24,380 nt of DNA, from the NCBI GenBank assembly GCA_003537575.1, contig DPRS01000071.1, positions 1 to 24,380 on the forward strand. The letters are read 5' to 3'. Under the pieces are notes generated by a model. It was not told the origin of the DNA and did not search any database. It saw only the letters and a list, made by a program, of their open reading frames with translations. The DNA comes from Oxalobacteraceae bacterium. GTDB lineage: Bacteria > Pseudomonadota > Gammaproteobacteria > Burkholderiales > Burkholderiaceae_D. Of this stretch, positions 1 through 8,195 are shown one piece after another; position 1 is the first letter of the stretch; each line of letters opens with the position of its first letter. A program made the translations under genes and the position numbers.

Positions 1-66
1 GAGTCTGGGGCTTTTTGCTTTGTATTTCACTAAATAAGCGGTTTTTCCTTCTTTCGAGGGAAGCTG

Positions 67-552
67 ATGAATTACTTCAACAAACGTACCGCCGCGAGGA
101 AAGCGTTCGTTAGCGTTTTGCTTGCTGTAGTCGCTAGTCCTGTTGCCTGGTATATCTCGTATCTCAACGCAGAAAAGGCGACGGTGGCGCATGCGATGGG
201 AGAGTCGGGGCGCATTTCGTATCATTTTGGCGCCATTGCCTTGAGCGATCCGGACGTAGCGGAACGTGCCGACAAGGCTGCGGAAATTCTTGCTGGTGGT
301 CTCTTAGATATTTCCGAGATTTATAACCAGTCAGGAGAGAAACTTGCGATGGCAATGACGGAAAAGGCACCAATGAGCTTCGAGCAAGCAATGTCAATAT
401 TGGAACGGGATAGCGAGAGTCATTTTGATCCTGGCGAGATCAACGCATTTCAGCCAATTGCGCACGAAATCTTTATTCGCTTGGCCAAGAGTGAGGAGAA
501 AGAAGTCAAGCGCTTGATGGAAGAGCGTGTCCGCGTCCATTTCGGTATCTAG
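67..552 (+). CDS. Hypothetical membrane-anchored protein, 161 aa
   Basis: I do not recognise the family. The ATG is preceded by a good ribosome binding site (GAGGGA, about 5 bases upstream). Residues 1-12 are basic and residues 13-31 form one hydrophobic segment (core AFVSVLLAVVASPVAW), so the protein is probably a type II membrane protein or carries an uncleaved signal anchor. The remaining 130 residues are soluble, acidic and mostly helical-looking. The stretch around residues 75-95 (DISEIYNQSGEKLA) resembles the periplasmic part of sensor proteins, so this may be a free-standing or truncated sensor domain; that is inference only. It converges on the helicase gene. Coding potential is supported by the RBS, the ATG and an open frame with a membrane-anchor layout. 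Confidence 0.7.
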   Translation: MNYFNKRTAARKAFVSVLLAVVASPVAWYISYLNAEKATVAHAMGESGRISYHFGAIALSDPDVAERADKAAEILAGGLLDISEIYNQSGEKLAMAMTEKAPMSFEQAMSILERDSESHFDPGEINAFQPIAHEIFIRLAKSEEKEVKRLMEERVRVHFGI

Positions 553-591
553 CCCCGGCATTGGAGCGACATGCCCTGTCCCGAATTTGAT

Positions 592-613
592 TGGCATTCT
601 GCATGGAATGCCA
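592..613 (+). terminator. Hairpin downstream of the hypothetical gene
   Basis: TGGCATTC (592-599) and GAATGCCA (606-613) form a perfect 8-bp stem with a 6-base loop, 40 bases after the stop codon at 552. No T-run follows, so it is a stem-loop at a transcript end rather than a textbook intrinsic terminator. Confidence 0.3.
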
Positions 614-724
614 GCCTTGATGTCAGCCAGAACGAGCGCTGATGCCGATCAATGCGTTCTGACTTCAATGCAGTGCCGATTTGGCTGTACAAACCGGCAT
701 CTTATGGACAATCGATATTCATGC

Positions 725-3004
725 CTATGCGGGTTTCGGTCCTTTGCGATGCGCTTTGGGTTTTGCCCCACTTTTGCTTTTGAACGAAGCCTTTTCACGA
801 GCCAGCTTTTCACTGACCCTGCGGTCGCCTCCTTTCGATGGAGTGGAAAGCTTGATGGTTTTCGCCGCAGACTTACCGTGAGCGGGAACCGGGCTCCCGG
901 CTGGGCTGATGTGTAGTGAGCGGCCACCCACCGAGACGGTTTTCAGGTGTTCAAAAGTTTCCTTGGGCATGCCCTCCGGTAAATCCAGCACGCTATAGTC
1001 ATCGAATATTTCAATGCGGCCGATATATTTCGCATCGAGGCCCGCTTCGTTGGCAATGGCGCCGACAATATTGGCAGGCTTGACGTTGTGGGCATGGCCG
1101 ACTTCAATGCGGTAAGTCTGCATGCCGAGCTCATCCTTCTGACTGCCGCGTTCTTTTTTCTGAAAGGCCGGACGTTCACTTGGCGGAGCTGAGTGGGCGA
1201 GAACTTGGCGATCTGGGCGATCCATGCGTTCCTTGCGGGAAGACTTTTCTACCGGTTCGCTGCCAATACCTGCTGCTTCTTGTGCGTCGCGGCTTATCTG
1301 CAGCTGCTGGCCTGCTACCCATACCTTTTTGAGATGGTCGAGTGTTTTCGGCGGCAGATCCTCCGGCAAATCCAGCGTGCTGTAGTCGTCGTAGATTTCA
1401 ATCCGGCCGATATGCTTGGCATCCAGTCCGGCTTCGTTGGCGATGGCGCCGACGATATTGCCTGGTTTGACTCCGTGCGCGTGGCCAACCTCGATGCGAT
1501 AAGTCTGCATGCCGGCATCGGGAGCGTGCGCGACACGCTCCTTCTTTGGGAAGGCGGGGCGCTCGCCCGTCTCCGTGCGCTCATGACGGGCATGACGCTC
1601 ACGGCGCTCATGCGGTTCACGTTCGCGCACTTCAAACCGGCTCGCCCGTTCGTCCAGCGGCGCGCGTGCGGGTTTTTCGAGCAGCAGCGGTACATCGCCA
1701 CGCGCCAGCTTTGCCAGCGCAGCAGCGATTTCGATGGTTGGGACATTATGTTCGCGCTCGTACTCTTCCAGCATTGACTGGAAGATGTCCAGGCCGCCGG
1801 CGGCCAGCGTGTCGCTGATCTGTTCCTTGAAGCGGGCGATCCGGACATCGTTGACTGCCTGGATGCTGGGCAATTCCAGCGCCGATACCGGCTGGCGGGT
1901 CGCGCGTTCGATCGCCTTCAGCAGATTTCTTTCACGCGGGGTGATGAACAGGATCGCCTCGCCGCTGCGGCCGGCGCGTCCGGTCCGGCCAATGCGGTGC
2001 GTATAGCTTTCCGGGTCGTACGGCACATCGTAATTGATCACGTGGCTGATGCGTTCGACGTCCAGGCCGCGCGCGGCCACATCGGTCGCGACCAGGATAT
2101 CGATCTTGCCATCCTTGAGTTGCTGGATGGTGCGTTCGCGCTGCTGCTGCGCCATGTCGCCATTGATCGCCGCTGCGGAAAATCCGCGCGCCTGCAACTT
2201 GCTCGCCAGTTCCTCGGTGCCGAGCTTGGTGCGCGCGAAGACGATCATGCCATCGAACGATTCGGCTTCAAGAATGCGCGTCAGCGCATCGAGCTTGTGC
2301 ATGCCGCTGACCAGCCAGTAGCGCTGGCGAATATTCTCCGCCGTGCCGGTTTTTGCGGCGATCGTCACTTCTGCCGGATCGCGCAGATAGGTTTGTGCGA
2401 TGCGCTTGATGGCCGACGGCATGGTCGCGGAAAACAGCGCAGTCTGGCGCGACGCCGGCGTCTTTTGCAGGATGGTTTCAACATCGTCGATGAAACCCAT
2501 GCGCAGCATTTCATCGGCCTCGTCAAGCACCATGGTTTTCAGGCGGGACAGGTCCAGCGAATTCTTTTCCAGGTGATCAATCACCCGGCCAGGCGTGCCG
2601 ACTACGACATGCACGCCGCGCCGCAGGGCGCTGAACTGCGGGCCGTAGCTCTGGCCGCCGTAAATCGGCAGCACATGAAACCCGGGGATATGCGTAGCGT
2701 AACGTTGAAAGGCTTCCGCCACCTGGATCGCCAGTTCGCGCGTCGGCGTCAGCACCAGCGCTTGCGGCGCGGCTTGCCGGATATCGAGGCGGGATAGGAT
2801 CGGCAATGCAAAGGCAGCGGTTTTGCCTGTGCCGGTTTGTGCTTGCCCAAGGACATCGCGATTGTCCAGCAGAATAGGAATTGTCGCAGTCTGAATCGGC
2901 GAAGGCGCTTCATACCCCAACTCCTTCAGTACTTGCACCAGAGGTTCGTTTCGGAGCAGGTCGGCAAAGCTCAAAGAAGGGATGACAGGGGAGGATGCAT
3001 TCAC
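725..3004 (-). CDS. deaD: DEAD-box ATP-dependent RNA helicase, DeaD/CsdA type, with two DbpA-like RNA-binding domains
   Basis: A 759-residue RNA helicase that should unwind RNA duplexes, in ribosome assembly and cold adaptation as in E. coli DeaD. Motifs in order: Q motif GYEAPSPIQ (30-38), Walker A AQTGTGKT (55-62), PTRELA (87-92), DEAD (161-164), SAT (192-194), ARGLD (311-315) and HRIGRTGR (336-343). After the core come a dimerisation-like helical region, a charged Arg/Glu/His linker (about 445-490), and two near-identical DbpA-type RNA-binding domains at about 499-571 and 628-700, ending in a Lys-rich tail. E. coli DeaD has one such domain. The start is GTG at 3004: the in-frame stop at 3017-3019 leaves no other usual start upstream. 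I see no clear Shine-Dalgarno. The gene is probably monocistronic. Confidence 0.96.
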   Translation of the reverse strand: MNASSPVIPSLSFADLLRNEPLVQVLKELGYEAPSPIQTATIPILLDNRDVLGQAQTGTGKTAAFALPILSRLDIRQAAPQALVLTPTRELAIQVAEAFQRYATHIPGFHVLPIYGGQSYGPQFSALRRGVHVVVGTPGRVIDHLEKNSLDLSRLKTMVLDEADEMLRMGFIDDVETILQKTPASRQTALFSATMPSAIKRIAQTYLRDPAEVTIAAKTGTAENIRQRYWLVSGMHKLDALTRILEAESFDGMIVFARTKLGTEELASKLQARGFSAAAINGDMAQQQRERTIQQLKDGKIDILVATDVAARGLDVERISHVINYDVPYDPESYTHRIGRTGRAGRSGEAILFITPRERNLLKAIERATRQPVSALELPSIQAVNDVRIARFKEQISDTLAAGGLDIFQSMLEEYEREHNVPTIEIAAALAKLARGDVPLLLEKPARAPLDERASRFEVREREPHERRERHARHERTETGERPAFPKKERVAHAPDAGMQTYRIEVGHAHGVKPGNIVGAIANEAGLDAKHIGRIEIYDDYSTLDLPEDLPPKTLDHLKKVWVAGQQLQISRDAQEAAGIGSEPVEKSSRKERMDRPDRQVLAHSAPPSERPAFQKKERGSQKDELGMQTYRIEVGHAHNVKPANIVGAIANEAGLDAKYIGRIEIFDDYSVLDLPEGMPKETFEHLKTVSVGGRSLHISPAGSPVPAHGKSAAKTIKLSTPSKGGDRRVSEKLAREKASFKSKSGAKPKAHRKGPKPA
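905..1561 (-). repeat. Tandem in-gene duplication (387-bp period) of the helicase RNA-binding domain
   Basis: Helicase codons 499-571 (1292-1510) and 628-700 (905-1123) encode two copies that start MQTYRIEVGHAH and share NIVGAIANEAGLDAK and IGRIEI. The offset is exactly 129 codons. The copied unit includes the preceding linker, since both copies are introduced by RPAF.KKER. The DNA copies are also alike, about three quarters identical by eye, which points to duplication within the gene. Confidence 0.93.
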
Positions 3005-3125
3005 GATTTGCTCGATTCAAGGGGGATGGAGAGAATACGGGAGTGTACTCTCTTGTGGGGTGGAGCAGAATGCGCCGGCAGTAAAAAGCGAGCTTCCAGA
3101 TCAGACGCATTCCCGACTGAACGTA

Positions 3126-3917
3126 TTATTGGACTGGTTGCGTTTTCTTTTGCAGGATGCAATAAACCAGCGCTTTTTCTGATTCATCAGAAAGTGATGC
3201 ATCGCCAAGAGCAAAGTGAAGACGAAAAGCACGCCGGGATGCCTCCGGCGTAGCAGGATCATAGCCTATGGTCGTGAGGGCAGAGGGCAAGTCAAATACG
3301 ACAGGAGCTGGCTGCAAGGGCTGGTCGCACCACAGGCCAAAACCGTATTGCGCCAGCGTTTGCCAGGGAAACAGAGCGCTCGGATCGCTCTTGCGTGTCG
3401 GCGCGACGTCAGCGTGGCCGATGAAATTCGCAGCAGGTATCCTGTAGCGCTGGCGTATGTCGCCCAGCAAGAGCAGCAATGCAGTGATCTGCCGCTCGGC
3501 AAATGGCTCGTTGCCATTGTTGTCCAGTTCGATGCCGATCGAGGCCGAGTTGACGTCAGTTTGTCCTCCCCACCACGATTTTCCGGCATGCCATGCGCGG
3601 GCATTTTCTTCGACGAGCTGGACGATGCGACCGTCGCGGCCGATCAGGTAATGCGCGCTGACTTCCCGCAGGGGCGATGTCAGCGTGTGCAGGGCTTCTT
3701 CCAGCGTATCGTTGGTGGTGTGATGGAGGATTACCAGGTTTGGTCGGCGCTGATCGAAGTTGGGCGACTTGATCAGGGTGACCGGCAGAGTCGTGTGCGG
3801 CTTGAGGGGAGCGCAGGCGGCAAGCGTGGCGAAGATCGCGGCTAGCATAAGAACACGGGATGGGCTCATTGCGTTGCTACCGGTCTTCTGCTTCAACATA
3901 TTCTCCTGCCAGGACAT
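3126..3917 (-). CDS. amiD: N-acetylmuramoyl-L-alanine amidase, AmiD-like lipoprotein
   Basis: A 263-residue zinc amidase (Amidase_2, PGRP-like fold) predicted to cut the bond between N-acetylmuramic acid and L-alanine in peptidoglycan or anhydro-muropeptides. A lipoprotein signal is visible: hydrophobic VLMLAAIFATLAAC with lipobox LAAC, acylated Cys35, so it should sit on a membrane facing the periplasm. Likely zinc ligands are His65 (LHHTTN), His168 (GHADVAPTRKSDPS) and Asp178, with the H-x9-D spacing of AmiD; Glu130 in IGIELDNNGNEPF matches the catalytic Glu. Two in-frame starts have ribosome sites: 3917 (GAAGGTGA) and 3899 (GGAG only 3 bases away). It lies 87 bases downstream of the histidine kinase on the same strand and may be co-transcribed. 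A broken paralogous copy lies at 6936-7145. Confidence 0.92.
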   Translation of the reverse strand: MSWQENMLKQKTGSNAMSPSRVLMLAAIFATLAACAPLKPHTTLPVTLIKSPNFDQRRPNLVILHHTTNDTLEEALHTLTSPLREVSAHYLIGRDGRIVQLVEENARAWHAGKSWWGGQTDVNSASIGIELDNNGNEPFAERQITALLLLLGDIRQRYRIPAANFIGHADVAPTRKSDPSALFPWQTLAQYGFGLWCDQPLQPAPVVFDLPSALTTIGYDPATPEASRRAFRLHFALGDASLSDESEKALVYCILQKKTQPVQ

Positions 3918-4004
3918 TGGTCACCTTCGATGTGATTGCCAGTCCCAGTTTTTGCTCAATAGCCTGGGTGCGGCATTCCCTGTCGTTGCTCCAAGTATAT
4001 CTTG

Positions 4005-6584
4005 TCAGAAGACTTGTATTTCTGCGGATGATGGCACAAAGACTGGTATGGAAAGATGGAGAGTCGTGCCCTTTCCGGGAGTGCTGTCTACACTAAACTT
4101 CCCGCCAAGTGCTTTTATGCGTTCGTCGATGCCAGTCAGCCCGAATTTCCTTTTTTTATCGCGCTGCTCGGGATCGATACCAACACCATTGTCAGCAATG
4201 GTCATCTCAAGCTGATCGCCTTTCATGTGCATTGCAATCTTCACTTGGCTTGCCTTGGCATGCCGGGCAATGTTTGCCATTGATTCCTGCAGTACGCGGA
4301 ACAGCGCAGTGGCCTGGTTTTCATTTAGATGGCGATATAAATCTTCTTCATCCACTTCCAGCTCGCATTCAATACCGCTCCAGCGCCGGAACTCGCGCAC
4401 CTGCCATTCCATGGCCGCTACCAGGCCCAGGTCAAGCACGAAAGGGCGCAAATCATTGATGATTTCCTTGATGCTTTTCATCGCTTCATCGATGTGTCGG
4501 AGCATAAGGTGTGAAGTGGCGTGCAGCTTGGGATGCGCAGCGGCTGTTTGTCCTGCGAGCGTCGCAGCATCGAGTCGTATGGCCAGCAGCGTCTGGCCCA
4601 AATGGTCATGCAGGTCACGGGCAATGCGCTTGCGCTCCTGTTCCTTAATGCTCTCCTGGTGCGCGGCAAGCTCGCGGATGCGCGTCCTCGACTGCCGCAA
4701 CTCTTCCTCTCCCAGTTTCCGCGCAGTGATATCTTTTCCTGTGCCGCGATAGCCTTTGTAATTGCCGTCTTCGTCAAACATGGGTTCGCCGCTGACGCTG
4801 TACCAGGCGATCTTACCATCCGCTTCCCTGTGCATGTATTCCAGGTCCGTGAAGGGAAGGCGGGCTCGCAGTGTGGCGCGGTGCGCCTGCCAGAACGGCT
4901 TATCCAAGTCGGCAATTTTCCAGGCGGTCTTGCCAATGCTGTATTGGGGAATCATGCCATTTTTGAGCGCTCTCCATCCTGCTGCGGTAGTCACGACATA
5001 GTTTTCGTCATGTTCCCAGTACCATTCGGATGATAGCGCGACCAGGCGGCGAAAGCGCTCCTCGCTTTTCCGCAGTTCGATTTCAGCCATCTTGCGCTCG
5101 GTGATATCCCGAGCATAGGAAAGCGAGCTGTTATCGTTTTCATAGTTTAACGGAATGGCGGAAATCCGCGCATACACGATTGAATTGTCCAGTCGCAGCA
5201 ATTTCAACTCTATGGCCGGGACACTTTTCTTTTCTTCGCTCACGAGATGGATCCGTTCCATGGCGATAGCATGCGAACTGGGATGGAGTCGGGCAAGAAT
5301 CGACTTGCCCACTAAGCTATCCGGCGAATCGGCACCGAACAGGCGAAGTGCCGCTGCATTCAGATAGACAAAGCAGCCGTGTGTATGTACAAAGATTGCA
5401 TCCTGCGCATTCTGGACAATCGCTTCCAGACGCTGCTGGCTGACAGCCAGTGCCGTTTGGCTGCGATGATGCCCCTCGACAAGATGATTGACGTGATGAA
5501 CGATTCCACCGATCTCTCCCTTGCTTTTGACTGGCAGTGGAAGCTGAGGTGCTTCACCTTGCGCCATCTGCTTGATCGCCTTGCCGGCTTCATCCAGCGG
5601 CGTAAGCAAGCGTTGCGTGATCCAGTGAGCAACCAGTATTGCGAGCATCGTCATGATGATGGCAATTGCGGTCAGATAATGACGCATGGTCGTCACCGGC
5701 TGAAAAGCCATCTCGGCCGGCAGCGTGGCCGTTACAATCCAATTTGTTATGGGAATATGGCTGCCGGAAAAGAGTGTCGATTTGCCTCGGATATTGGGGG
5801 AAATGGCTGAGCCGCTAAATCCCTCGGTGAAGCGGTCATAGATTGCAATGGTGCCTCGTACGGGTGGGGCAGCCAAGGCGAGCGCGGGATCTGTTGATGC
5901 GAGAATAAGCTTGTCTTGCGGCGAAACGATATAGAACTGTCCTTCGCCCGGGATCTTCTGGTCGAATGAAAAGCCCAGAAAATTGGGGGTGCCCAGATCC
6001 GTACCGCCGACCAATACGGCGCGCACCTTACCGGCCTGATCAAGCACGGGCACGGCGATCATGAAGGCTGGGCGCTGCAGCAATCTTGACATAAACGGTT
6101 TGCCGATAATCGGTTTGCCGGTTTCTATAACCCGCTGGAAATGCTGACGGTCCTCAACATAGCTGCCGCGGCGACCGGGAAGGGTCGGATAGTCTGCAAT
6201 TGATCGGCCATCCAGTCCGATGACGGCGACGCCGACAGAAAAGCTGAGCGGCAATGAGGCAAGCTTAGGGAGGTGACTGTCGAGGGATTGCGGCGAGAGG
6301 TCGGAAGGAAGGCGCTCAGCCGTACGAGTAAGCAATTCAATGCGCTGGCGCAGTTCGAAATCAATAGCAGCGGCAAGGCGGTGTGTAGAAGCAAGCTGTT
6401 GGTTGAGCAGTACTTGGCTGAATTTATGCTGTTGAATGGTAGTAGAAAATATTACCAGGATCCACAGAAGCGTAAGAGATAAGCCAAGCGACAAGGCAAT
6501 CAGGCGGCCTTTCAGGGAATCTATGTAGTACCACTTTAACTGCGCTATAAAGCCAAAAATATTGTTAGGGGAAGAACGGAACAT
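4005..6584 (-). CDS. Membrane sensor histidine kinase, dCache-HAMP-PAS-PAS-HisKA_3-HATPase
   Basis: An 859-residue NarX/UhpB-class kinase that should autophosphorylate and pass phosphate to a LuxR/NarL-type regulator. Layout: TM1 about 27-50; periplasmic double-Cache-like sensor 51-298 (motifs GRRGSYVEDRQHF and FMIAVPVLD); TM2 302-324; HAMP 325-378; PAS 385-500, ending ARDITERK; PAS/PAC 508-623, ending GTGKDITARK; HisKA_3 648-712 with predicted phospho-His659 in RDLHDHLGQT; HATPase_c from about 757, with N-box Asn771, ADNGVGI (797-803) and the GKGT loop (837-840). All kinase motifs are intact. No response regulator gene is adjacent or anywhere in the window, so it is an orphan here. The ATG at 6584 lacks a visible Shine-Dalgarno. 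The ligand is unknown; Cache domains usually bind small organic molecules. Confidence 0.95.
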   Translation of the reverse strand: MFRSSPNNIFGFIAQLKWYYIDSLKGRLIALSLGLSLTLLWILVIFSTTIQQHKFSQVLLNQQLASTHRLAAAIDFELRQRIELLTRTAERLPSDLSPQSLDSHLPKLASLPLSFSVGVAVIGLDGRSIADYPTLPGRRGSYVEDRQHFQRVIETGKPIIGKPFMSRLLQRPAFMIAVPVLDQAGKVRAVLVGGTDLGTPNFLGFSFDQKIPGEGQFYIVSPQDKLILASTDPALALAAPPVRGTIAIYDRFTEGFSGSAISPNIRGKSTLFSGSHIPITNWIVTATLPAEMAFQPVTTMRHYLTAIAIIMTMLAILVAHWITQRLLTPLDEAGKAIKQMAQGEAPQLPLPVKSKGEIGGIVHHVNHLVEGHHRSQTALAVSQQRLEAIVQNAQDAIFVHTHGCFVYLNAAALRLFGADSPDSLVGKSILARLHPSSHAIAMERIHLVSEEKKSVPAIELKLLRLDNSIVYARISAIPLNYENDNSSLSYARDITERKMAEIELRKSEERFRRLVALSSEWYWEHDENYVVTTAAGWRALKNGMIPQYSIGKTAWKIADLDKPFWQAHRATLRARLPFTDLEYMHREADGKIAWYSVSGEPMFDEDGNYKGYRGTGKDITARKLGEEELRQSRTRIRELAAHQESIKEQERKRIARDLHDHLGQTLLAIRLDAATLAGQTAAAHPKLHATSHLMLRHIDEAMKSIKEIINDLRPFVLDLGLVAAMEWQVREFRRWSGIECELEVDEEDLYRHLNENQATALFRVLQESMANIARHAKASQVKIAMHMKGDQLEMTIADNGVGIDPEQRDKKRKFGLTGIDERIKALGGKFSVDSTPGKGTTLHLSIPVFVPSSAEIQVF

Positions 6585-6851
6585 ATATAAATTGACTAGA
6601 GATTGATGCGATTTGCCTTGATGTCACTTCTAGCAAGTGTCTTTAATTACTATGGCTGTGTTTGAATGGTAATTCTAATTTGCTTTACTATGATGACATT
6701 GCAAAAAAACAATGATTCGCGGCAAATATATGGCCCATGCGCTTAAGTTAAAAAAGCATTTACATTCTGGATTCAGGGTCTTTTTTGTTTTTAAAGTTTG
6801 GTTTGTCAGAGTTTTATGTTTCAATGGGCAATAAACAGTAGTTTTTCCTTG
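6585..6851. other. AT-rich intergenic DNA upstream of the histidine kinase
   Basis: About 270 bases clearly richer in A and T than the flanking genes, with poly-T and poly-A tracts. I see no open frame with a ribosome site and no convincing -35/-10 pair. It must hold the kinase promoter if that gene has its own. Confidence 0.6.
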
Positions 6852-6926
6852 CCCCCGGTGAGCGGCAGACTACTGCGAACAAAGTAGAGCCGAAGGGGTC
6901 AGTGAATCTCTCGATGGGGCCGGGGC
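6852..6926 (+). ncRNA. Unidentified structured element, possibly riboswitch-like or a dispersed repeat
   Basis: Nested base pairing is visible. An outer stem CCCCGG (6853-6858) / CCGGGG (6920-6925) encloses CGGC (6863-6866) / GCCG (6889-6892) and CTACT (6870-6874) / AGTAG (6883-6887) with an 8-base loop. The unpaired stretches GGTGAG, GCCGAAGGGG and CTCTCGATGG recall the conserved core of glycine riboswitches, but the characteristic AAAGGAC segment and a proper third stem are missing and no gene follows on this strand. Strand is uncertain. A dispersed repeat is an equally good explanation. Confidence 0.3.
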
Positions 6927-6935
6927 GTAACCGAT

Positions 6936-7145
6936 TTACGCAAGTGCAAACTGCAAATGCGCGCTGACTTCACGCAGGAGAACTGTCAGCGTGTGCAAGA
7001 CTTCTTCCAACGAATTATTGGTGGTGTGATGGAAGATAGCCTGCTTCGGCCGACGCTGGTCGAACTTAGGAGACTTGATCAGGTTAACCGACAGCGCCGT
7101 GTGCAGTTTGAGCGGAACACACGAAGTGGCAAAATCACAAACATC
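6936..7145 (-). pseudogene. Truncated remnant of a second AmiD-like amidase gene
   Basis: Reading the minus strand from about 7140 down gives CVPLKLHTALSV, then LIKSPKFDQRRP, then HHTTNNSLEEVLHTLT and REVSAH, collinear with residues 35-89 of the intact amidase (3126-3917). By my hand alignment of 52 positions, 38 are identical. Homology stops abruptly after the SAH codons (near 6954); six unrelated codons follow and then a TAA at 6936-6938. The start codon and signal peptide are lost at the other end, where the sequence runs into the tRNA terminator; two lipobox residues are deleted. Only the first zinc His (HHTT) remains, so no active enzyme can be made. The plus-strand frame 6957-7199 is a shadow of this relic. 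Confidence 0.88.
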
Positions 7146-7158
7146 AAGCCAAAAGGAA

Positions 7159-7197
7159 AAAGCCGGTCAGTGAAAATGCTTCCACTTGACCGGCTTT
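7159..7197 (-). terminator. Intrinsic terminator of the tRNA-Pro gene
   Basis: The 11-base arms AAAGCCGGTCA (7159-7169) and TGACCGGCTTT (7187-7197) pair perfectly. On the minus strand the hairpin begins 9 bases after the tRNA CCA end and is followed by a T-rich tail (CTTTTTCCTTTT), as expected for Rho-independent termination. Confidence 0.88.
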
Positions 7198-7205
7198 GAT
7201 TTTCT

Positions 7206-7282
<77 letters not shown>

Positions 7283-7293
7283 ACGAAGGCGAG

Positions 7294-7324
7294 ATTATAA
7301 CAGAGGTCGGCATAATGTTGTCAG
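7294..7324 (-). promoter_or_regulatory. Sigma-70-type promoter of tRNA-Pro
   Basis: On the minus strand a perfect TATAAT -10 box (7294-7299) lies 11 bases before the first tRNA base. A CTGACA -35-like box (7319-7324) lies 19 bases further upstream, slightly wider than the ideal 17. Confidence 0.65.
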
Positions 7325-7406
7325 GTAATGCTTGTTAATCGGTAAAAACTGGCCGTACTTGCGGCAAGCCCCAACACAAATAGTTAGCTCCCCATATTTG
7401 AAAGCA

Positions 7407-8036
7407 TCAAAGCAGCTTGCATGCTTCATCAAAATCCAGGCGTGGGCTGCGCGGAAACAGCTTCGTCCTGTCACCATAGCCCAAGTTACATAAGAAATTG
7501 GTTTTGATATGGCTGTCGGGGAAATACTCGTACTCAAAATCAGGTCGGCTCTCGGCAGGGAAAAATTCATGGTCGACCTTGTTTTGATCAAAGCCGGACA
7601 GCGGGCCGCAATCCAGTCCGAGGGCACGAGCTGCCATGATGAAGTAAGCGCCTTGGAGCGAACTGTTGCGACGTGCCGTGACTTCGGCCAGTTCCGGTGT
7701 ATCGGCAAACCAGGATCTCGCATCCGCATGCGGAAACAGCCTCGGTAATTGCTCGTAGAACTTGCCATCGTAGCCAATGATTGCCGTCACGGGCGCGCTC
7801 ATGGTTTTCTCTACATTGCCGGGTGCTAAGGCCGGCAAGAGACGCTGTTTGGCTTCCGGCGTACGCAGAAAAAGAATGCGCGCCGGACAGCAATTGGCGC
7901 TGGTCGGGCCCCATTTCATCAAGTCGTACAGCTGCTTCAGGATTTCGTCGCTGATGGTATTGTTCGACCAGGCATTGAATGTCCGGGCATTGCGGAAAAG
8001 AAGATCGAGCCCGGCCTCATCGAGTTGTTGAGTCAC
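7407..8036 (-). CDS. rutE: RutE-like nitroreductase family protein (probable malonic semialdehyde reductase)
   Basis: A 209-residue flavin reductase close to E. coli RutE (196 aa). Shared hallmarks are LMKWGPTSANC near the N-terminus, APVTAI, FPHADARSWF, the RNSSLQGAYFI segment, ALGLDCGPLSGFD and the C-terminal LGYGD...SPRLDFDEAC. RutE binds FMN and reduces malonic semialdehyde to 3-hydroxypropionate in uracil breakdown. No other rut gene is present here, so the protein may serve as a general reductase. I chose the GTG at 8036 because GAAGGA lies 6-7 bases upstream; a longer TTG reading from 8066 lacks a ribosome site. It is divergent from the DUF1326 gene. Confidence 0.92.
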   Translation of the reverse strand: MTQQLDEAGLDLLFRNARTFNAWSNNTISDEILKQLYDLMKWGPTSANCCPARILFLRTPEAKQRLLPALAPGNVEKTMSAPVTAIIGYDGKFYEQLPRLFPHADARSWFADTPELAEVTARRNSSLQGAYFIMAARALGLDCGPLSGFDQNKVDHEFFPAESRPDFEYEYFPDSHIKTNFLCNLGYGDRTKLFPRSPRLDFDEACKLL

Positions 8037-8195
8037 TTTTATTCCTTCAAATCGTGAAGTGTACAATCACTTGAACGCTCTGACTGCAACTGCAGGGCGG
8101 CGTTCCATGTGGCCCATCGCCTCTGGCATGAGCGGCATGCGTGTCCTATCATGAGTTGATCTGTCGATTCTTGTACGCGGATGCGGAGGTGAATC

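Noticed and set aside
3029..3052. GAGAG..TAC / GTA..CTCTC hairpin in the helicase leader
   Set aside because: The stem is interrupted and AT-containing, has no T-run, and no other sign ties it to cold-shock control.
6918..6931. CGGGGCGTA resembling the 5' end of tRNA-Pro, as a possible attachment-site repeat
   Set aside because: The match is only about 9 bases, lies on the opposite strand to the tRNA, and covers the tRNA 5' end rather than the 3' end used by integrases; no integrase gene is present.
6957..7199. An 80-codon plus-strand open frame upstream of the tRNA-Pro terminator
   Set aside because: Its first 55 codons are the antisense shadow of the amidase relic (the same shadow frame exists over the intact amidase), and the end runs through the tRNA terminator hairpin.
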